This document shows positions 27,803 through 37,167 of a stretch of 64,000 bases of DNA, piece after piece. Numbering within the stretch: the stretch's first letter is position 1; the number at the start of each line of letters is the position of its first letter. Source of the DNA: Microbacterium sp. Root166 (GTDB taxonomy: Bacteria > Actinomycetota > Actinomycetes > Actinomycetales > Microbacteriaceae); the NCBI RefSeq assembly GCF_001427145.1, contig NZ_LMGL01000002.1, positions 372,001-436,000 on the forward strand, read 5' to 3'. The notes under the pieces were generated by a model that did not search any database, had not been told where the DNA came from, and was given only the letters and a program-made list of their open reading frames with translations. Both the position numbers and the translations under genes were made by a program.

Positions 27803-27880
27803 GGTCAGCCGGTGGGCAGGATCGACCGGCGGTCATCGACGTTCCGCCGAACGCACGCCGACGAGCTGATCAGGAGAAGT

Positions 27881-28639
27881 ATGTCCGGGCATTCCAAGTG
27901 GGCGACGACCAAGCACAAGAAGGCCGTCATCGACAGCCGACGGGCGAAGTCGTTCGCGAAGCTGATCAAGAACATCGAGGTCGCCGCCAAGATGGGCGGC
28001 GCCGACCTGGCCGGCAACCCCACCCTCTTCGACGCCGTGCAGAAGGCGAAGAAGACCTCCGTCCCGAACGACAACATCGATCGCGCGATCAAGCGCGGCG
28101 CCGGCATCGGCGGGGAGGCCGTCGAGTACACCTCGATCGTCTACGAAGGCTACGGGCCGAACGGCGTCGCGCTCATGATCGAGTGCCTCACCGACAACAA
28201 GAACCGGGCGGCCGCCGAGGTCCGCACGGCGCTGAGCCGCAACGGCGGCAGCCTCGCCGACCCCGGCAGTGTCGCGTACAACTTCACCCGCAAGGGCGTC
28301 ATCGTCGTCTCCAGCGAGAGCGCGTCCGAGGACGACGTGATGCTCGCCGTCCTCGACGCGGGAGCGGAAGAGGTCGAGCCGCACGGCGCCGGGTATGCCG
28401 TGATCACCGAGGCGACGGATCTGGTTAAGGTCCGCACAGCGCTGCAGGATGCCGGTATCGACTACGAGTCCGCGGACGTGGAGTTCGTCCCGAACCTCAA
28501 GGTCGAGATCGACGCCGACACCGCCCGCAAGATCTTCCGGCTCATCGACGCCCTCGAAGACAGCGACGACGTGCAGAGCGTGTTCGCGAACTTCGACCTC
28601 ACCTCCGACGTGCAGGCCGAGCTCGAGAACGACGAGTGA
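27881..28639 (+). CDS. yebC: YebC/PmpR family protein
   Basis: The 252-residue protein opens with the invariant [15 protein letters not shown] and keeps the family length and three-domain pattern. YebC proteins were first seen as DNA-binding regulators. More recently some members have been shown to relieve ribosome stalling at proline-rich stretches, so the function should be taken as regulatory or translational. ATG 27881 has AGGAG 4 nt upstream. Its place immediately before ruvC is conserved across bacteria. An imperfect hairpin follows, and ruvC has its own -10. Confidence 0.95.
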   Translation: MSGHSKWATTKHKKAVIDSRRAKSFAKLIKNIEVAAKMGGADLAGNPTLFDAVQKAKKTSVPNDNIDRAIKRGAGIGGEAVEYTSIVYEGYGPNGVALMIECLTDNKNRAAAEVRTALSRNGGSLADPGSVAYNFTRKGVIVVSSESASEDDVMLAVLDAGAEEVEPHGAGYAVITEATDLVKVRTALQDAGIDYESADVEFVPNLKVEIDADTARKIFRLIDALEDSDDVQSVFANFDLTSDVQAELENDE

Positions 28640-28670
28640 GGCGTCGCTCCGCGCATCGCGGGGCGCGCCT
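28639..28670 (+). terminator. imperfect hairpin after yebC
   Basis: AGGCG...CGCCT encloses an inner CCGCG/CGCGG stem with small mismatches. There is no U-run. It may weaken read-through into ruvC. Confidence 0.35.
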
Positions 28671-28695
28671 GAAGGCGTCGTGCGCAGGGCTCGCC

Positions 28696-28701
28696 TAGCG
28701 T
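28696..28701 (+). promoter_or_regulatory. -10 element, leaderless ruvC
   Basis: TAGCGT ends 6 nt before GTG 28708. No complete LexA box (TCGAAC-N4-GTTCGA) is visible here. Confidence 0.6.
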
Positions 28702-28707
28702 GATGAT

Positions 28708-29283
28708 GTGGCATCACAACCCGCGCGCGGCGCGCTGAGAGTGCTGGGCATCGACCCCGGACTGACCCGCTGCGGCGTGGGCGTCGTCGACGTCGCGGCC
28801 GACCGGTCGGCGAGCCTGGTGCACGTCGGAGTGGTGCGCTCCGACCCGGGTGCGCCGATCGAGGTCCGCCTCGCGGTGATCGCGGCCGGTCTCCGGGCGG
28901 TGATCGACGACTTCGGACCCGCCGTGATCGCGGTCGAGCGCGTGTTCGCCCAGCACAATCGCCACAGCGTGATGGGCACTGCCCAGGCCAGCGGCATCGC
29001 CCTGCTCGTCGCCGGTGAGCGCGGGCTGCCTGCTGCAACGCACACGCCGTCCGAGGTGAAGGCCGCGGTCACCGGCTACGGGGCCGCCGACAAGAAGCAG
29101 GTCCAGACCATGGTGGCGCGCGTGCTCCGCCTCGACACGCTGCCGCAGCCCGCGGACGCCGCGGATGCACTGGCGATCGCCCTCTGCCACGGCTGGCGCG
29201 GGGGAGCGCCGTCCGCCCCGTCGTCGCCGCTCACCCCGGCGCAGCGAGCCTGGGCGGACGCCGAACGCCTCACCCGGCGGTAG
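28708..29283 (+). CDS. ruvC: crossover junction endodeoxyribonuclease RuvC
   Basis: RuvC cuts Holliday junctions after RuvAB branch migration. The 191-residue RNase-H-fold protein shows the four catalytic acids: D16 (LGIDPGLT), E77 (AVERVF), D150 and D153 (PADAADALAIALCH). The start is GTG 28708, placed by the -10 ending 6 nt upstream. ruvA follows after 46 bp with its own -10, so ruvC may be transcribed both alone and with ruvAB. Confidence 0.95.
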   Translation: MASQPARGALRVLGIDPGLTRCGVGVVDVAADRSASLVHVGVVRSDPGAPIEVRLAVIAAGLRAVIDDFGPAVIAVERVFAQHNRHSVMGTAQASGIALLVAGERGLPAATHTPSEVKAAVTGYGAADKKQVQTMVARVLRLDTLPQPADAADALAIALCHGWRGGAPSAPSSPLTPAQRAWADAERLTRR

Positions 29284-29317
29284 GCGTGTCGCTCGAACAA
29301 ACCTCCGAACGGCGACC

Positions 29318-29323
29318 TAGGCT
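29318..29323 (+). promoter_or_regulatory. -10 element, leaderless ruvA
   Basis: TAGGCT ends 6 nt before ATG 29330. Two same-direction TCGAAC/CCGAAC half-sites lie just upstream, but they are not arranged as an SOS box. Confidence 0.55.
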
Positions 29324-29329
29324 CGCTAC

Positions 29330-29950
29330 ATGATCTCCTCAGTCCGCGGCACGGTCGTGCATGCCGAGCAGGATGCCGTCGTGGTCGAGGTCGGGGGAGT
29401 GGGGCTCGCGGTAGCCGTGACGCCGCAGGTCGCCCGCTCCGCGCACCTCGGGCAGCAGCTGCTGCTGCACACCAGCCTCATCGTGCGTGAAGACGCGCTG
29501 TCGCTCTTCGGATTCGAGGACCGCGACGAGCTCGCGGTCTTCTCGCAGCTCCTCGGAGTCACCGGCGTCGGGCCGAAGTCCGCGCTCGGGGTGCTCGCCA
29601 CGCTGACGGTCGCGCAGATCGCGGACGCGGTGGCTTCCGACGACGACGCGCCCTTCCGCCGGGTCTCGGGGATCGGGCCGAAGACCGCCAAGCTCATCGT
29701 GGTCCAGCTCGCAGGCAAGATCGTCGCTCCCGCGGCTCCCGGCTCGGCACGGACGGATGCCGCTCCCGCCGTCCCCGCCCAGGTCGTGCAAGCCCTGATC
29801 GGGCTCGGATGGTCCGAGCGCGTCGCCGCCGAGGCCGTCGAGTCGGTGGGCGCCGAGGCGGCACCCGCGGATCGTGCGTCCGTGCCCGCGCTGCTGCGGC
29901 TCACGCTGTCGGCGCTCGGTCCCGCGCGGAAGGAGACCGTCGGTGGATGA
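29330..29950 (+). CDS. ruvA: Holliday junction branch migration protein RuvA
   Basis: RuvA binds four-way junctions and loads RuvB. The 206-residue protein has an N-terminal OB fold ([21 protein letters not shown]), two helix-hairpin-helix motifs ([13 protein letters not shown] and [13 protein letters not shown]) and a C-terminal UBA-like domain that contacts RuvB. The leaderless-type -10 fixes ATG 29330. It overlaps ruvB by 8 bp. Confidence 0.95.
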   Translation: MISSVRGTVVHAEQDAVVVEVGGVGLAVAVTPQVARSAHLGQQLLLHTSLIVREDALSLFGFEDRDELAVFSQLLGVTGVGPKSALGVLATLTVAQIADAVASDDDAPFRRVSGIGPKTAKLIVVQLAGKIVAPAAPGSARTDAAPAVPAQVVQALIGLGWSERVAAEAVESVGAEAAPADRASVPALLRLTLSALGPARKETVGG

Positions 29951-30968
29951 CCTCCGCGACGCGTCCGAGCCCGCGGACGAGACCGAGCTCGCGATCGAGG
30001 GCGCGCTGCGTCCCACCTCGCTCGCCGAGTTCGTCGGCCAGCAGAAAGTCCGCGGCCAGCTGCAGCTGCTCCTCGACGCCGCACGGATCCAGCAGCGGCC
30101 GGCTGACCACATCCTGCTGTCCGGTCCGCCCGGACTCGGAAAGACCACGCTCGCGATGATCGTCGCCCACGAGAGCGGACGTCCGCTGCGCCTCTCGAGC
30201 GGTCCGGCGATCCAGCATGCGGGTGACCTGGCGGCGCTGCTGTCGAGCCTGGTCCCGGGAGAGGTGCTCTTCATCGACGAGATCCATCGCATGGCGCGGT
30301 CCGCGGAAGAGATGCTGTACCTCGCGATGGAGGACTTCCGCATCGACATCATGGTGGGCAAGGGAGCCGGGGCGACCAGCATCCCGCTCGATCTCGCTCC
30401 GTTCACGCTCGTCGGAGCGACCACCCGCTCCGGCCTGCTGCCCAACCCGCTGCGCGACCGGTTCGGGTTCACCGGGCACCTCGAGTACTACGAGCCGCAC
30501 GAACTGGAGCGCGTGATCGAGCGTTCGGCCGCCATGCTCGGCGTCTCCGTCCCGCCGCTTCCGCGCGCCGAGATCGCCCGCCGCTCCCGCGGCACCCCGC
30601 GCATCGCCAACCGGCTGCTGCGACGCGTGCGCGACTACCTCATCGTGTATGGCGACGGCGAGGCTGCCGACGCCCGGATCGTCGACGCGGCGCTCGACCT
30701 GTACGACGTCGACGCGATCGGTCTCGATCGTCTCGACCGCGCGGTGCTGGAGGCGCTCGTGCGTCGGTTCCGGGGCGGTCCGGTCGGCCTCAGCACGCTG
30801 GCGGTGTCCGTCGGAGAAGAGCCGGAAACCATCGAATCGGTCGTGGAGCCCTATCTCGTCCGGATCGGATTCATGGGCCGCACGCCGCGCGGACGGGTGG
30901 CCACGCGCGACGCCTATGAGCACCTCGACGTCGCGCCCGTCGAATCGATGCTCGGCTTCGACCTATAA
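29943..30968 (+). CDS. ruvB: Holliday junction branch migration ATPase RuvB
   Basis: RuvB is the hexameric AAA+ motor that drives branch migration. The 341-residue protein has Walker [10 protein letters not shown] (61-69), Walker B VLFIDEIH around D112, the sensor GATTRSG and a C-terminal winged helix ([13 protein letters not shown]). The start is GTG 29943: AAGGAG lies 7 nt upstream and it overlaps the ruvA stop by 8 bp. A perfect TATAAT straddles its stop codon and probably drives yajC. Confidence 0.95.
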   Translation: MDDLRDASEPADETELAIEGALRPTSLAEFVGQQKVRGQLQLLLDAARIQQRPADHILLSGPPGLGKTTLAMIVAHESGRPLRLSSGPAIQHAGDLAALLSSLVPGEVLFIDEIHRMARSAEEMLYLAMEDFRIDIMVGKGAGATSIPLDLAPFTLVGATTRSGLLPNPLRDRFGFTGHLEYYEPHELERVIERSAAMLGVSVPPLPRAEIARRSRGTPRIANRLLRRVRDYLIVYGDGEAADARIVDAALDLYDVDAIGLDRLDRAVLEALVRRFRGGPVGLSTLAVSVGEEPETIESVVEPYLVRIGFMGRTPRGRVATRDAYEHLDVAPVESMLGFDL

Positions 30969-30969
30969 T
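30964..30969 (+). promoter_or_regulatory. consensus -10 of yajC-secD-secF inside the ruvB stop
   Basis: TATAAT includes the ruvB TAA stop codon. It is the only perfect consensus -10 I noticed in this GC-rich window. A weak TCGAAT lies about 18 bp upstream. Confidence 0.55.
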
Positions 30970-31050
30970 CACTGGAGGCTTTCGCCTACCCCCCTTCTAC
31001 AGGCAGCGCCGCCCTGGTGCGCGCCTGACCCGAAAGGCCATCTCACCTTC

Positions 31051-31461
31051 ATGAACGACTTCTTCGCCAACTACGGCCTCATCATCCTGCTGGTCGTGCT
31101 CCTGGTCTTCATGTTCTGGAGCTCGCGCCGCCGGATGGCGAAGCAGAAGCTCGAGCAGGAGGAGCGCGCGCGCAACACGGTCCCCGGCGCCGAGGTGCTC
31201 ATGCAGGGCGGGCTCTACGGCAAGATCGTCTCCTACGACCCCGAGAACCTCGACCAGCCCGCCGTGGTCGAGATCGCCCCGGGCGTCGACATCAAGGTGC
31301 ACAGCCAGGCCATTCTCCGCATCGTCACCCCGACGGAAGAGCCTCTGATCGACGAGGTCACGCCGCTCGACGACGTGCAGGTCGTCGAGGACGACTTCCG
31401 CACGGTCGAGAAGACCGACGTGGACCCGGACGCCGAGTCCGGCACCAAGCCCCAGGCCTGA
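31051..31461 (+). CDS. yajC: preprotein translocase subunit YajC
   Basis: YajC is a single-pass membrane protein associated with SecDF and the SecYEG channel. The 136-residue protein has one transmembrane helix (about residues 8-24, LIILLVVLLVFMFW), a basic RRRMAKQK segment, and the conserved GAEVLMQGGLYGKIV core. The acidic C-terminal extension is longer than in E. coli. The nearest purine-rich site (GAAAGG at 31031-31036) is about 14 nt from the ATG. secD follows after 39 bp. Confidence 0.93.
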   Translation: MNDFFANYGLIILLVVLLVFMFWSSRRRMAKQKLEQEERARNTVPGAEVLMQGGLYGKIVSYDPENLDQPAVVEIAPGVDIKVHSQAILRIVTPTEEPLIDEVTPLDDVQVVEDDFRTVEKTDVDPDAESGTKPQA

Positions 31462-31500
31462 CCGACCCGCCCGTCAGGGCACCTTCAGAAAGCGGAATCA

Positions 31501-33231
31501 GTGGCGACTTCCACTCCCGTCCGGCATGCATGGCGTGCGCTGACCGGTCTCCTCGTGATCACGGCCCTCCTGGCCGGCATCAACGCGCTCGGCGTTTACG
31601 TCTTCAAAGAGAGCTCGTGGACGCCTGAACTGGCACTCGACCTTCAGGGCGGCACGCAGATCGTGCTCGAGGCGCAGACCGAGGACGGTGCGGCGCCCAC
31701 CGAAGAGCAGATGAACCAGGCGGTCACGATCATCCGCCAGCGCGTCGACGCCTCGGGTGTCGGCGAGGCCGACGTCACCACCCAGGCGGGCAACCAGATC
31801 GTGGTGCAGATCCCCGGTCAGGCCGACGAGGAGACGCGCAACCGCATCGAGGCGTCCGCGCAGCTCCAGCTGCGCGCCGTGCTGTTCGCAGGTCAGCCCG
31901 CGAACACGTTCGTGGGCGAGGACGGCAAGGAGACGCCGCACCCGACGCCGGATCCCACGCTGGCTGCGACGCCCACGGCGGAGCCGACCGACGGCAGTGA
32001 CCTCGCGTGGATCACTCCCGCCCTGCAGGCCGAGTTCCTCGCCTACGACTGCGAGGACGAGGCGAACAACCCGGCCGAGGCTCCGGCCGATCAGCCCCTC
32101 ATCACGTGCGACGCCGATCGCACGGTGAAGTACATCCTCGGTCCGGTCGAGCTCGACGGATCGTCGATCGACGACGCCACCTTCGGGCTGCAGCAGACCA
32201 ACGGGCTGTGGGCTGTCAACCTCGACTTCGACGACGAGGGCACCGAGACCTTCGGTGAGATCAGCCAGCGCCTGTACGGCGCCGACCCGCCGCTGAACCA
32301 GTTCGCGTTCGTGCTGGACGGCTACGTGCTCTCCGCGCCGTCGATGAACCAGGTCATCCTCGGCGGAAACCCCAGCATCACCGGCAGCTTCACGCAGGAG
32401 ACCTCCAAGGTCCTCGCCGATCAGCTCAAGTACGGCGCCCTGCCGCTGAGCTTCACGGTCGAGAGCTCGAACTCGATCTCGGCCACGCTCGGATCGCAGC
32501 AGCTGCAGATCGGCCTGATCGCGGGCCTCATCGGTCTCGTGCTCGTGGCCATTTACTCGCTCATCGTCTACCGGGCGCTGGGCTTCGTGATCATCGCGTC
32601 GCTCATCGTGATGGGTGTGCTGACCTACCTCACGCTGTGCATCCTCGCGTGGCGCATGGGCTTCCGTCTCTCGCTGGCCGGTGTCGCGGGTCTGATCGTG
32701 ACGATCGGCTTCACAGCCGACTCCTTCATCGTCTACTTCGAGCGAATACGAGACGAGCTGCGCGACGGCAAGTCGATCACGAGCGCCGTCGAAGACGGCT
32801 GGGACCGTGCCAAGCGGACGATCTACATCTCGAAGTCGATCAACATCCTCGCGGCCGTGGTGCTCTACATCCTCGCCGACGCCACGGTGAAGGGCTTCGC
32901 GTTCACGCTCGGTCTCACCACCGCCCTCGACGTGCTGATCTTCATCCTCTTCACCCACCCGGTGATGCAGCTGCTGGCACGCACGCGGTTCTTCGGTGGC
33001 GGGCATCCGCTGTCCGGGCTCGACCCGACCGCGCTGGGCGCGGTCTACCGCGGACGCGCTCAGTTCCGCACGCCCGTCGCCGCCACCGCGACGAGCGCTG
33101 CCGGCCGCCGTGCCGTCGCATCGCGCGGCGAGGCCGTGCGGCGCCAGACCATCGCCGAGCGCAAGCAGGCCGAACTGGCTGCCGGATCCACGTCGAAACC
33201 GTCCACGACCGCCAAGGAGGGAGACCGCTGA
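31501..33231 (+). CDS. secD: protein translocase subunit SecD
   Basis: SecD and SecF use the proton gradient to pull exported proteins through the Sec channel. The 576-residue SecD has a first membrane helix (about 16-36), the DLQGGTQIVLE motif at the start of the large extracellular domain, and five further helices between about 325 and 490. The extracellular part contains a variable Pro/Thr-rich segment (HPTPDPTLAATPTAEPTDG). The C-terminal tail of about 80 residues is polar and basic. The start is GTG 31501. The stop overlaps the secF ATG by one base. Confidence 0.95.
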   Translation: MATSTPVRHAWRALTGLLVITALLAGINALGVYVFKESSWTPELALDLQGGTQIVLEAQTEDGAAPTEEQMNQAVTIIRQRVDASGVGEADVTTQAGNQIVVQIPGQADEETRNRIEASAQLQLRAVLFAGQPANTFVGEDGKETPHPTPDPTLAATPTAEPTDGSDLAWITPALQAEFLAYDCEDEANNPAEAPADQPLITCDADRTVKYILGPVELDGSSIDDATFGLQQTNGLWAVNLDFDDEGTETFGEISQRLYGADPPLNQFAFVLDGYVLSAPSMNQVILGGNPSITGSFTQETSKVLADQLKYGALPLSFTVESSNSISATLGSQQLQIGLIAGLIGLVLVAIYSLIVYRALGFVIIASLIVMGVLTYLTLCILAWRMGFRLSLAGVAGLIVTIGFTADSFIVYFERIRDELRDGKSITSAVEDGWDRAKRTIYISKSINILAAVVLYILADATVKGFAFTLGLTTALDVLIFILFTHPVMQLLARTRFFGGGHPLSGLDPTALGAVYRGRAQFRTPVAATATSAAGRRAVASRGEAVRRQTIAERKQAELAAGSTSKPSTTAKEGDR

Positions 33232-34220
33232 TGCGCTCCATGGGCCAGCTCGGCAACGACCTCTACACCGGCAAGACCTCGTTCCCGTTCATCGGGCGAC
33301 GTCGGCTGTGGTTCCTGATCGCCGCGATCCTCGTCATCGGCTCGGCACTCGTGCCGCTGTTCCGCCCGATCCAGTTCTCGATCGAGTTCACCGGCGGATC
33401 CCAGTTCACCGTCAACAACGTCGCGAACCCGGATCAGGCCACGGCGACCGAAGCGGTGCAGTCCGTCGTCCCCGACGCGACCACCAAGGTCGTCACGATC
33501 GGCGAGGACGCCGTGCGCGTGCAGACCGACCAGCTGACCGACGACGAGAGCCGGGAGGTGTCGGAGGCACTCGCCGAGGCCTACGACGTGCCGGTCACCG
33601 ACGTCAGCTACTCGTTCATCGGTCCCAGCTGGGGCGCCGACGTCACGCGCCAGTCGCTGTGGGGTCTGGCGATCTTCCTCGCCCTGACCTTCCTGATCCT
33701 GGCGCTGTACTTCCGCACCTGGAAGATGTCGGTCTCCGCGATCATCGGCCTGGTCGACGTCCTCGTGATCACGGTGGGCGTGTACGCGCTGTTCGGCTTC
33801 GAGATCTCGCCTGCCGCGGTCATCGGCTTCCTGACGATCCTCTCGTATGCGCTGTACGACACGACGGTCGTCTTCGACAAGATCAGGGAGAACACGACGG
33901 AGGACGGTGAGGTATCCGGACGCACGTTCGGCGAGTCGGTCAACCTCGCCGTGAACCAGACGCTGGTGCGCTCGATCAACACCACCGTCGTCGCGATCCT
34001 GCCCACGGGTGCGATCCTGTTCATCGGCGTCATCTGGGCCGGCGCCCAGACGCTCACCGACCTGTCGCTGTCGATCTTCGTCGGCACGATCGTGGCCGCG
34101 TACTCGACGATCTTCGTCGCGGCGCCGCTCTACTCGCTGCTGCGTGAGAACGAGCCCGCGATCAAGGCGCGCGACGAGCGCGTGCTGGCTGCCCGTGAGC
34201 TCGCGGGCTCACCCGCCTGA
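33231..34220 (+). CDS. secF: protein translocase subunit SecF
   Basis: SecF is the partner of SecD. The 329-residue protein has six predicted helices, the family motif IEFTGGSQFTV after the first helix and YSFIGPSWGADVTRQS before the second. ATG 33231 shares its A with the secD stop (TGATG) and has AGGAGG 10 nt upstream, which decides the start over the longer open frame. yajC-secD-secF form one operon. Confidence 0.95.
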   Translation: MRSMGQLGNDLYTGKTSFPFIGRRRLWFLIAAILVIGSALVPLFRPIQFSIEFTGGSQFTVNNVANPDQATATEAVQSVVPDATTKVVTIGEDAVRVQTDQLTDDESREVSEALAEAYDVPVTDVSYSFIGPSWGADVTRQSLWGLAIFLALTFLILALYFRTWKMSVSAIIGLVDVLVITVGVYALFGFEISPAAVIGFLTILSYALYDTTVVFDKIRENTTEDGEVSGRTFGESVNLAVNQTLVRSINTTVVAILPTGAILFIGVIWAGAQTLTDLSLSIFVGTIVAAYSTIFVAAPLYSLLRENEPAIKARDERVLAARELAGSPA

Positions 34221-34244
34221 GCAGAGCAGTACCGCACGCGGGCG

Positions 34245-34250
34245 TAGGAT
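34245..34250 (+). promoter_or_regulatory. -10 element of rel
   Basis: TAGGAT, 30 nt before the rel ATG; a purine-rich GGAGGGGAGGGG ribosome-binding region lies between. Confidence 0.5.
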
Positions 34251-34280
34251 TGTGAGGTCCAGCGGAGGGGAGGGGATCGG

Positions 34281-36530
34281 ATGACCGAGACCGTTCCCCC
34301 CGCGCAGACCTCGTCGCTGCGGCGCCTGGTTCCGCGGATCTTCTCGCGGTCGGCGCGGCGCGATGACGTCGAGCAGCTGCTGCGGACGGTGCGCACGCAC
34401 CACCCCAAGGGCGACCTGTCGATCATCGAACGCGCGTACGCGGTCGCCGACAAAGCCCACGCCGGCCAGACCAGGCAGAGCGGCGAGCCGTACATCACGC
34501 ATCCGCTTGCCGTCGCACAGATCCTCGCCGACATCGGTCTCGGTCCGAAGGCGATCGCGGCGGCGCTCCTGCACGACACCGTGGAGGACACCGGCTACGC
34601 GCTCGACACGCTGACGGCCGAGTTCGGCGACGAGGTCGCGATGCTCGTGGACGGGGTCACGAAGCTCGACAAGGTCAAGTACGGCGAGAGCGCGCAGGCC
34701 GAGACCGTCCGCAAGATGATCGTCGCGATGTCGCGCGACATCCGGGTGCTGCTGATCAAGCTCGCCGACCGGCTGCACAATGCGCGCACGTGGGGATTCG
34801 TCCCGCCCGAGAAGGCGCGCAAGAAGGCCACCGAGACGCTCGAGATCTACGCGCCGCTCGCGCACCGCCTCGGCATCCAGGCCATCAAGTCCGAGCTCGA
34901 GGACCTGTCGTTCGCGGTCCTCCACTCCAAGCTCTACGCCGAGATCGAGAGCCTGGTCAAGCAGCGCACTCCTCAGCGCGAGCAGTACGTCCAGAACGTC
35001 ATCGAGGCGGTCGACTCGGATCTGCGAGAGCTGCGCATCCGGGGCCGGGTGATGGGCCGGCCGAAGCAGCTGTACTCCGTGTACCAGAAGATGGTCGTCC
35101 GGGGTCGCGAGTTCGACGACATCTACGACCTCATCGGCATCCGCATCCTGGTCGGCAGCGTTCGCGACTGCTACGCGGTCCTCGGCGCGATCCACGCGCG
35201 GTGGACTCCGCTTCCGGGCCGCTTCAAGGACTACATCGCCACCCCGAAGTTCAATCTCTATCAGTCGCTCCACACGACGGTGATCGGCCCCGGCGGGCGG
35301 ACGGTCGAGATCCAGATCCGCACCAACGAGATGCACCAGCAGGCCGAATACGGCGTCGCTGCGCACTGGAAGTACAAGGAGCGGGTCAACGGCGGCAAGG
35401 GCGACCCGAAGTCGCTCGACACGGACATGGCGTGGCTCGCGCACATCTCCGACTGGCAGGCCGAGACGGCCGATCCGGGCGAGTTCCTGGACTCGCTGCG
35501 CTTCGAGATCGGCGCGAAAGAGGTCTACGTCTTCACGCCGAAGGGTCGGGTCATCGGGCTGCCCTCGGGTGCGACGCCCGTCGACTTCGCCTACGCGGTG
35601 CACACCGAGGTCGGCCACCGCACGATGGGTGCGAAGGTCAACGGGCGTCTGGTTCCGCTCGAGACCGAGCTCAAGAGCGGCGACGTCGTCGAGGTCTTCA
35701 CATCGAAGAATCCCGATGCCGGACCCAGCCAGGACTGGCTCGGCTTCGTCAAGAGCACGCGGGCGCGCAACAAGATCCGCGGCTGGTTCACCAAGGAGCG
35801 ACGCGAAGAGGCCATCGAGCAGGGCAAGGAGGCCATCGCGCGCGCCATGCGCCGGCAGAACTTGCCGCTCCAGCGCCTGATGAGCCAGGACTCGTTCACC
35901 GAGGTGGCGCAGTCGCTGCGCTACGAGGACGTGTCGGCCCTGTACGCGGCCGTCGGCGAGGGCCACGTCTCGACGCAGTCGGTGATCGAGAAGGTCACCG
36001 CGCTGGTCAGCGCCAACGAGACCGCGACGGGTCCCATCGAGCTGCCCGCCGTGGGCCGTGCCCGGCAGAGCCGCGGCGGCGATTCCGGCATCCTGGTGCG
36101 CGGCGCGCCCGACATCCTCGTCAAGCTCGCGAAGTGCTGCACGCCGGTGCCCGGCGACCAGATCATGGGGTTCGTCACCCGCGGCAGCGGCGTGTCGGTG
36201 CACCGGGCGGATTGCAGCAACGTCAAGTCGCTCATGGCGGATGCCGAGCGGCTCATCGAGGTCGAATGGGCGCCGACGACGAAGAGCATCTTCCTGGTGC
36301 AGATCCAGGTCGAGGCGCTGGACCGATCGGGCCTGCTCAGCGACGTCACACGGGTGCTCAGCGAGCACCACGTCAACATCCTCTCGGCGTCGGTCTCGAC
36401 CTCGAGCGATCGCCTCGCGATCAGCCGCTTCGTGTTCGAGATGGGCGACATCGTGCACCTGGATCGCGTGCTCAACGCGGTGCGGCGCATCGACGCCGTC
36501 TACGACGTCTACCGCGTCACCTCGTCTTAG
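34281..36530 (+). CDS. rel: bifunctional (p)ppGpp synthetase/hydrolase Rel
   Basis: Rel makes and degrades (p)ppGpp in the stringent response. The 749-residue protein shows an HD hydrolase domain with H98-D99 ([10 protein letters not shown]), a synthetase domain from about residue 275 ([14 protein letters not shown]), a TGS domain ([27 protein letters not shown]), a conserved Cys pair ([12 protein letters not shown]) and a C-terminal ACT domain. The synthetase loop reads RFKDYIATP; the RxKD form marks bifunctional Rel/SpoT enzymes, while EXDD marks synthetase-only RelA. The gene converges on an AbiEi-like gene with overlapping stop codons. Confidence 0.96.
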   Translation: MTETVPPAQTSSLRRLVPRIFSRSARRDDVEQLLRTVRTHHPKGDLSIIERAYAVADKAHAGQTRQSGEPYITHPLAVAQILADIGLGPKAIAAALLHDTVEDTGYALDTLTAEFGDEVAMLVDGVTKLDKVKYGESAQAETVRKMIVAMSRDIRVLLIKLADRLHNARTWGFVPPEKARKKATETLEIYAPLAHRLGIQAIKSELEDLSFAVLHSKLYAEIESLVKQRTPQREQYVQNVIEAVDSDLRELRIRGRVMGRPKQLYSVYQKMVVRGREFDDIYDLIGIRILVGSVRDCYAVLGAIHARWTPLPGRFKDYIATPKFNLYQSLHTTVIGPGGRTVEIQIRTNEMHQQAEYGVAAHWKYKERVNGGKGDPKSLDTDMAWLAHISDWQAETADPGEFLDSLRFEIGAKEVYVFTPKGRVIGLPSGATPVDFAYAVHTEVGHRTMGAKVNGRLVPLETELKSGDVVEVFTSKNPDAGPSQDWLGFVKSTRARNKIRGWFTKERREEAIEQGKEAIARAMRRQNLPLQRLMSQDSFTEVAQSLRYEDVSALYAAVGEGHVSTQSVIEKVTALVSANETATGPIELPAVGRARQSRGGDSGILVRGAPDILVKLAKCCTPVPGDQIMGFVTRGSGVSVHRADCSNVKSLMADAERLIEVEWAPTTKSIFLVQIQVEALDRSGLLSDVTRVLSEHHVNILSASVSTSSDRLAISRFVFEMGDIVHLDRVLNAVRRIDAVYDVYRVTSS

Positions 36531-37072
36531 CCGCCGCTCGGGTCGAGCGTGCGCAGGAACAGGATCGCCGGGCGCTTGTGGGGGAGTGCGCCCCGCTGAA
36601 GACGGGCGATCGACTCGTGCACGAGCCCGCCCCGGCTCTCGGACAGCAGCGCCGCGGCGCGTCGGTGGGCGGGATCGTCGACCCGCGCGAGGTCGCAGAG
36701 CGTCCGCACCGGGGAGGTCACCAGGACGCCGCCGATGAGCTCGAGGTCTGCGGCGTCGACAGCGAGGTCGCGGTAGACGAGGTTTCTGGCGGGAAGCCGG
36801 TGCAGGCGGCGTGACACGCCGCGCTGAACGGTATGGCGGACCGGCGGCTCGGGCAGCACCCCGTGCACCCAGGCCGCGCTGAGGTGCGTGGCGGCGAGGT
36901 TGTCCCCGAGGATGCCGGATAGCGACCCGGCCCGCAGCGCCCGCGTCTCGACGGCGTCGGCGGGGATGTACGCGTCGCCCAGCTCGACGACGTCGCCGTC
37001 GAGGCGGGCGGCGCTCAGCTCGGCGAGCGAGAGGCGGTCACCGACGAAGTACAGGAACGGGGACGACGCCAT
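36527..37072 (-). CDS. AbiEi-like antitoxin family protein, solitary
   Basis: The 181-residue protein resembles the C-terminal part of type IV AbiEi antitoxins and related DUF559-neighbour proteins. It has [11 protein letters not shown] in the middle, [18 protein letters not shown], and [21 protein letters not shown]. No AbiEii-type nucleotidyltransferase toxin gene lies next to it, so it is probably not part of a functional system here. I chose ATG 37072; longer starts lack support. Its TAA stop overlaps the rel TAG stop on the other strand, leaving no terminator between them. Confidence 0.65.
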   Translation of the reverse strand: MASSPFLYFVGDRLSLAELSAARLDGDVVELGDAYIPADAVETRALRAGSLSGILGDNLAATHLSAAWVHGVLPEPPVRHTVQRGVSRRLHRLPARNLVYRDLAVDAADLELIGGVLVTSPVRTLCDLARVDDPAHRRAAALLSESRGGLVHESIARLQRGALPHKRPAILFLRTLDPSGG

Positions 37073-37106
37073 AGCGGCAGTGTGCCGCAGTCGCCGTGCC
37101 CATGAG

Positions 37107-37144
37107 GAACCGCCCCCGTCGTCTGTGGACAACGGGGGCGGTTC
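37107..37144 (-). terminator. terminator of the DUF349 gene
   Basis: A perfect 13-bp stem (GAACCGCCCCCGT and complement) with a 12-nt loop lies 24 nt beyond the DUF349 stop on the minus strand. Confidence 0.75.
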
Positions 37145-37167
37145 TCAGTCGGTGCAGGACCGGCGAC

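Noticed and set aside
29290..29312. Possible LexA/SOS box before ruvA (TCGAAC and CCGAAC)
   Set aside because: Both half-sites point the same way; the actinobacterial SOS box needs an inverted GTTCGA partner at fixed spacing.
34209..36458. A 749-codon open frame on the minus strand opposite rel
   Set aside because: Codon-position GC bias and clear Rel motifs support only the plus strand; the antisense reading has no recognisable domain.
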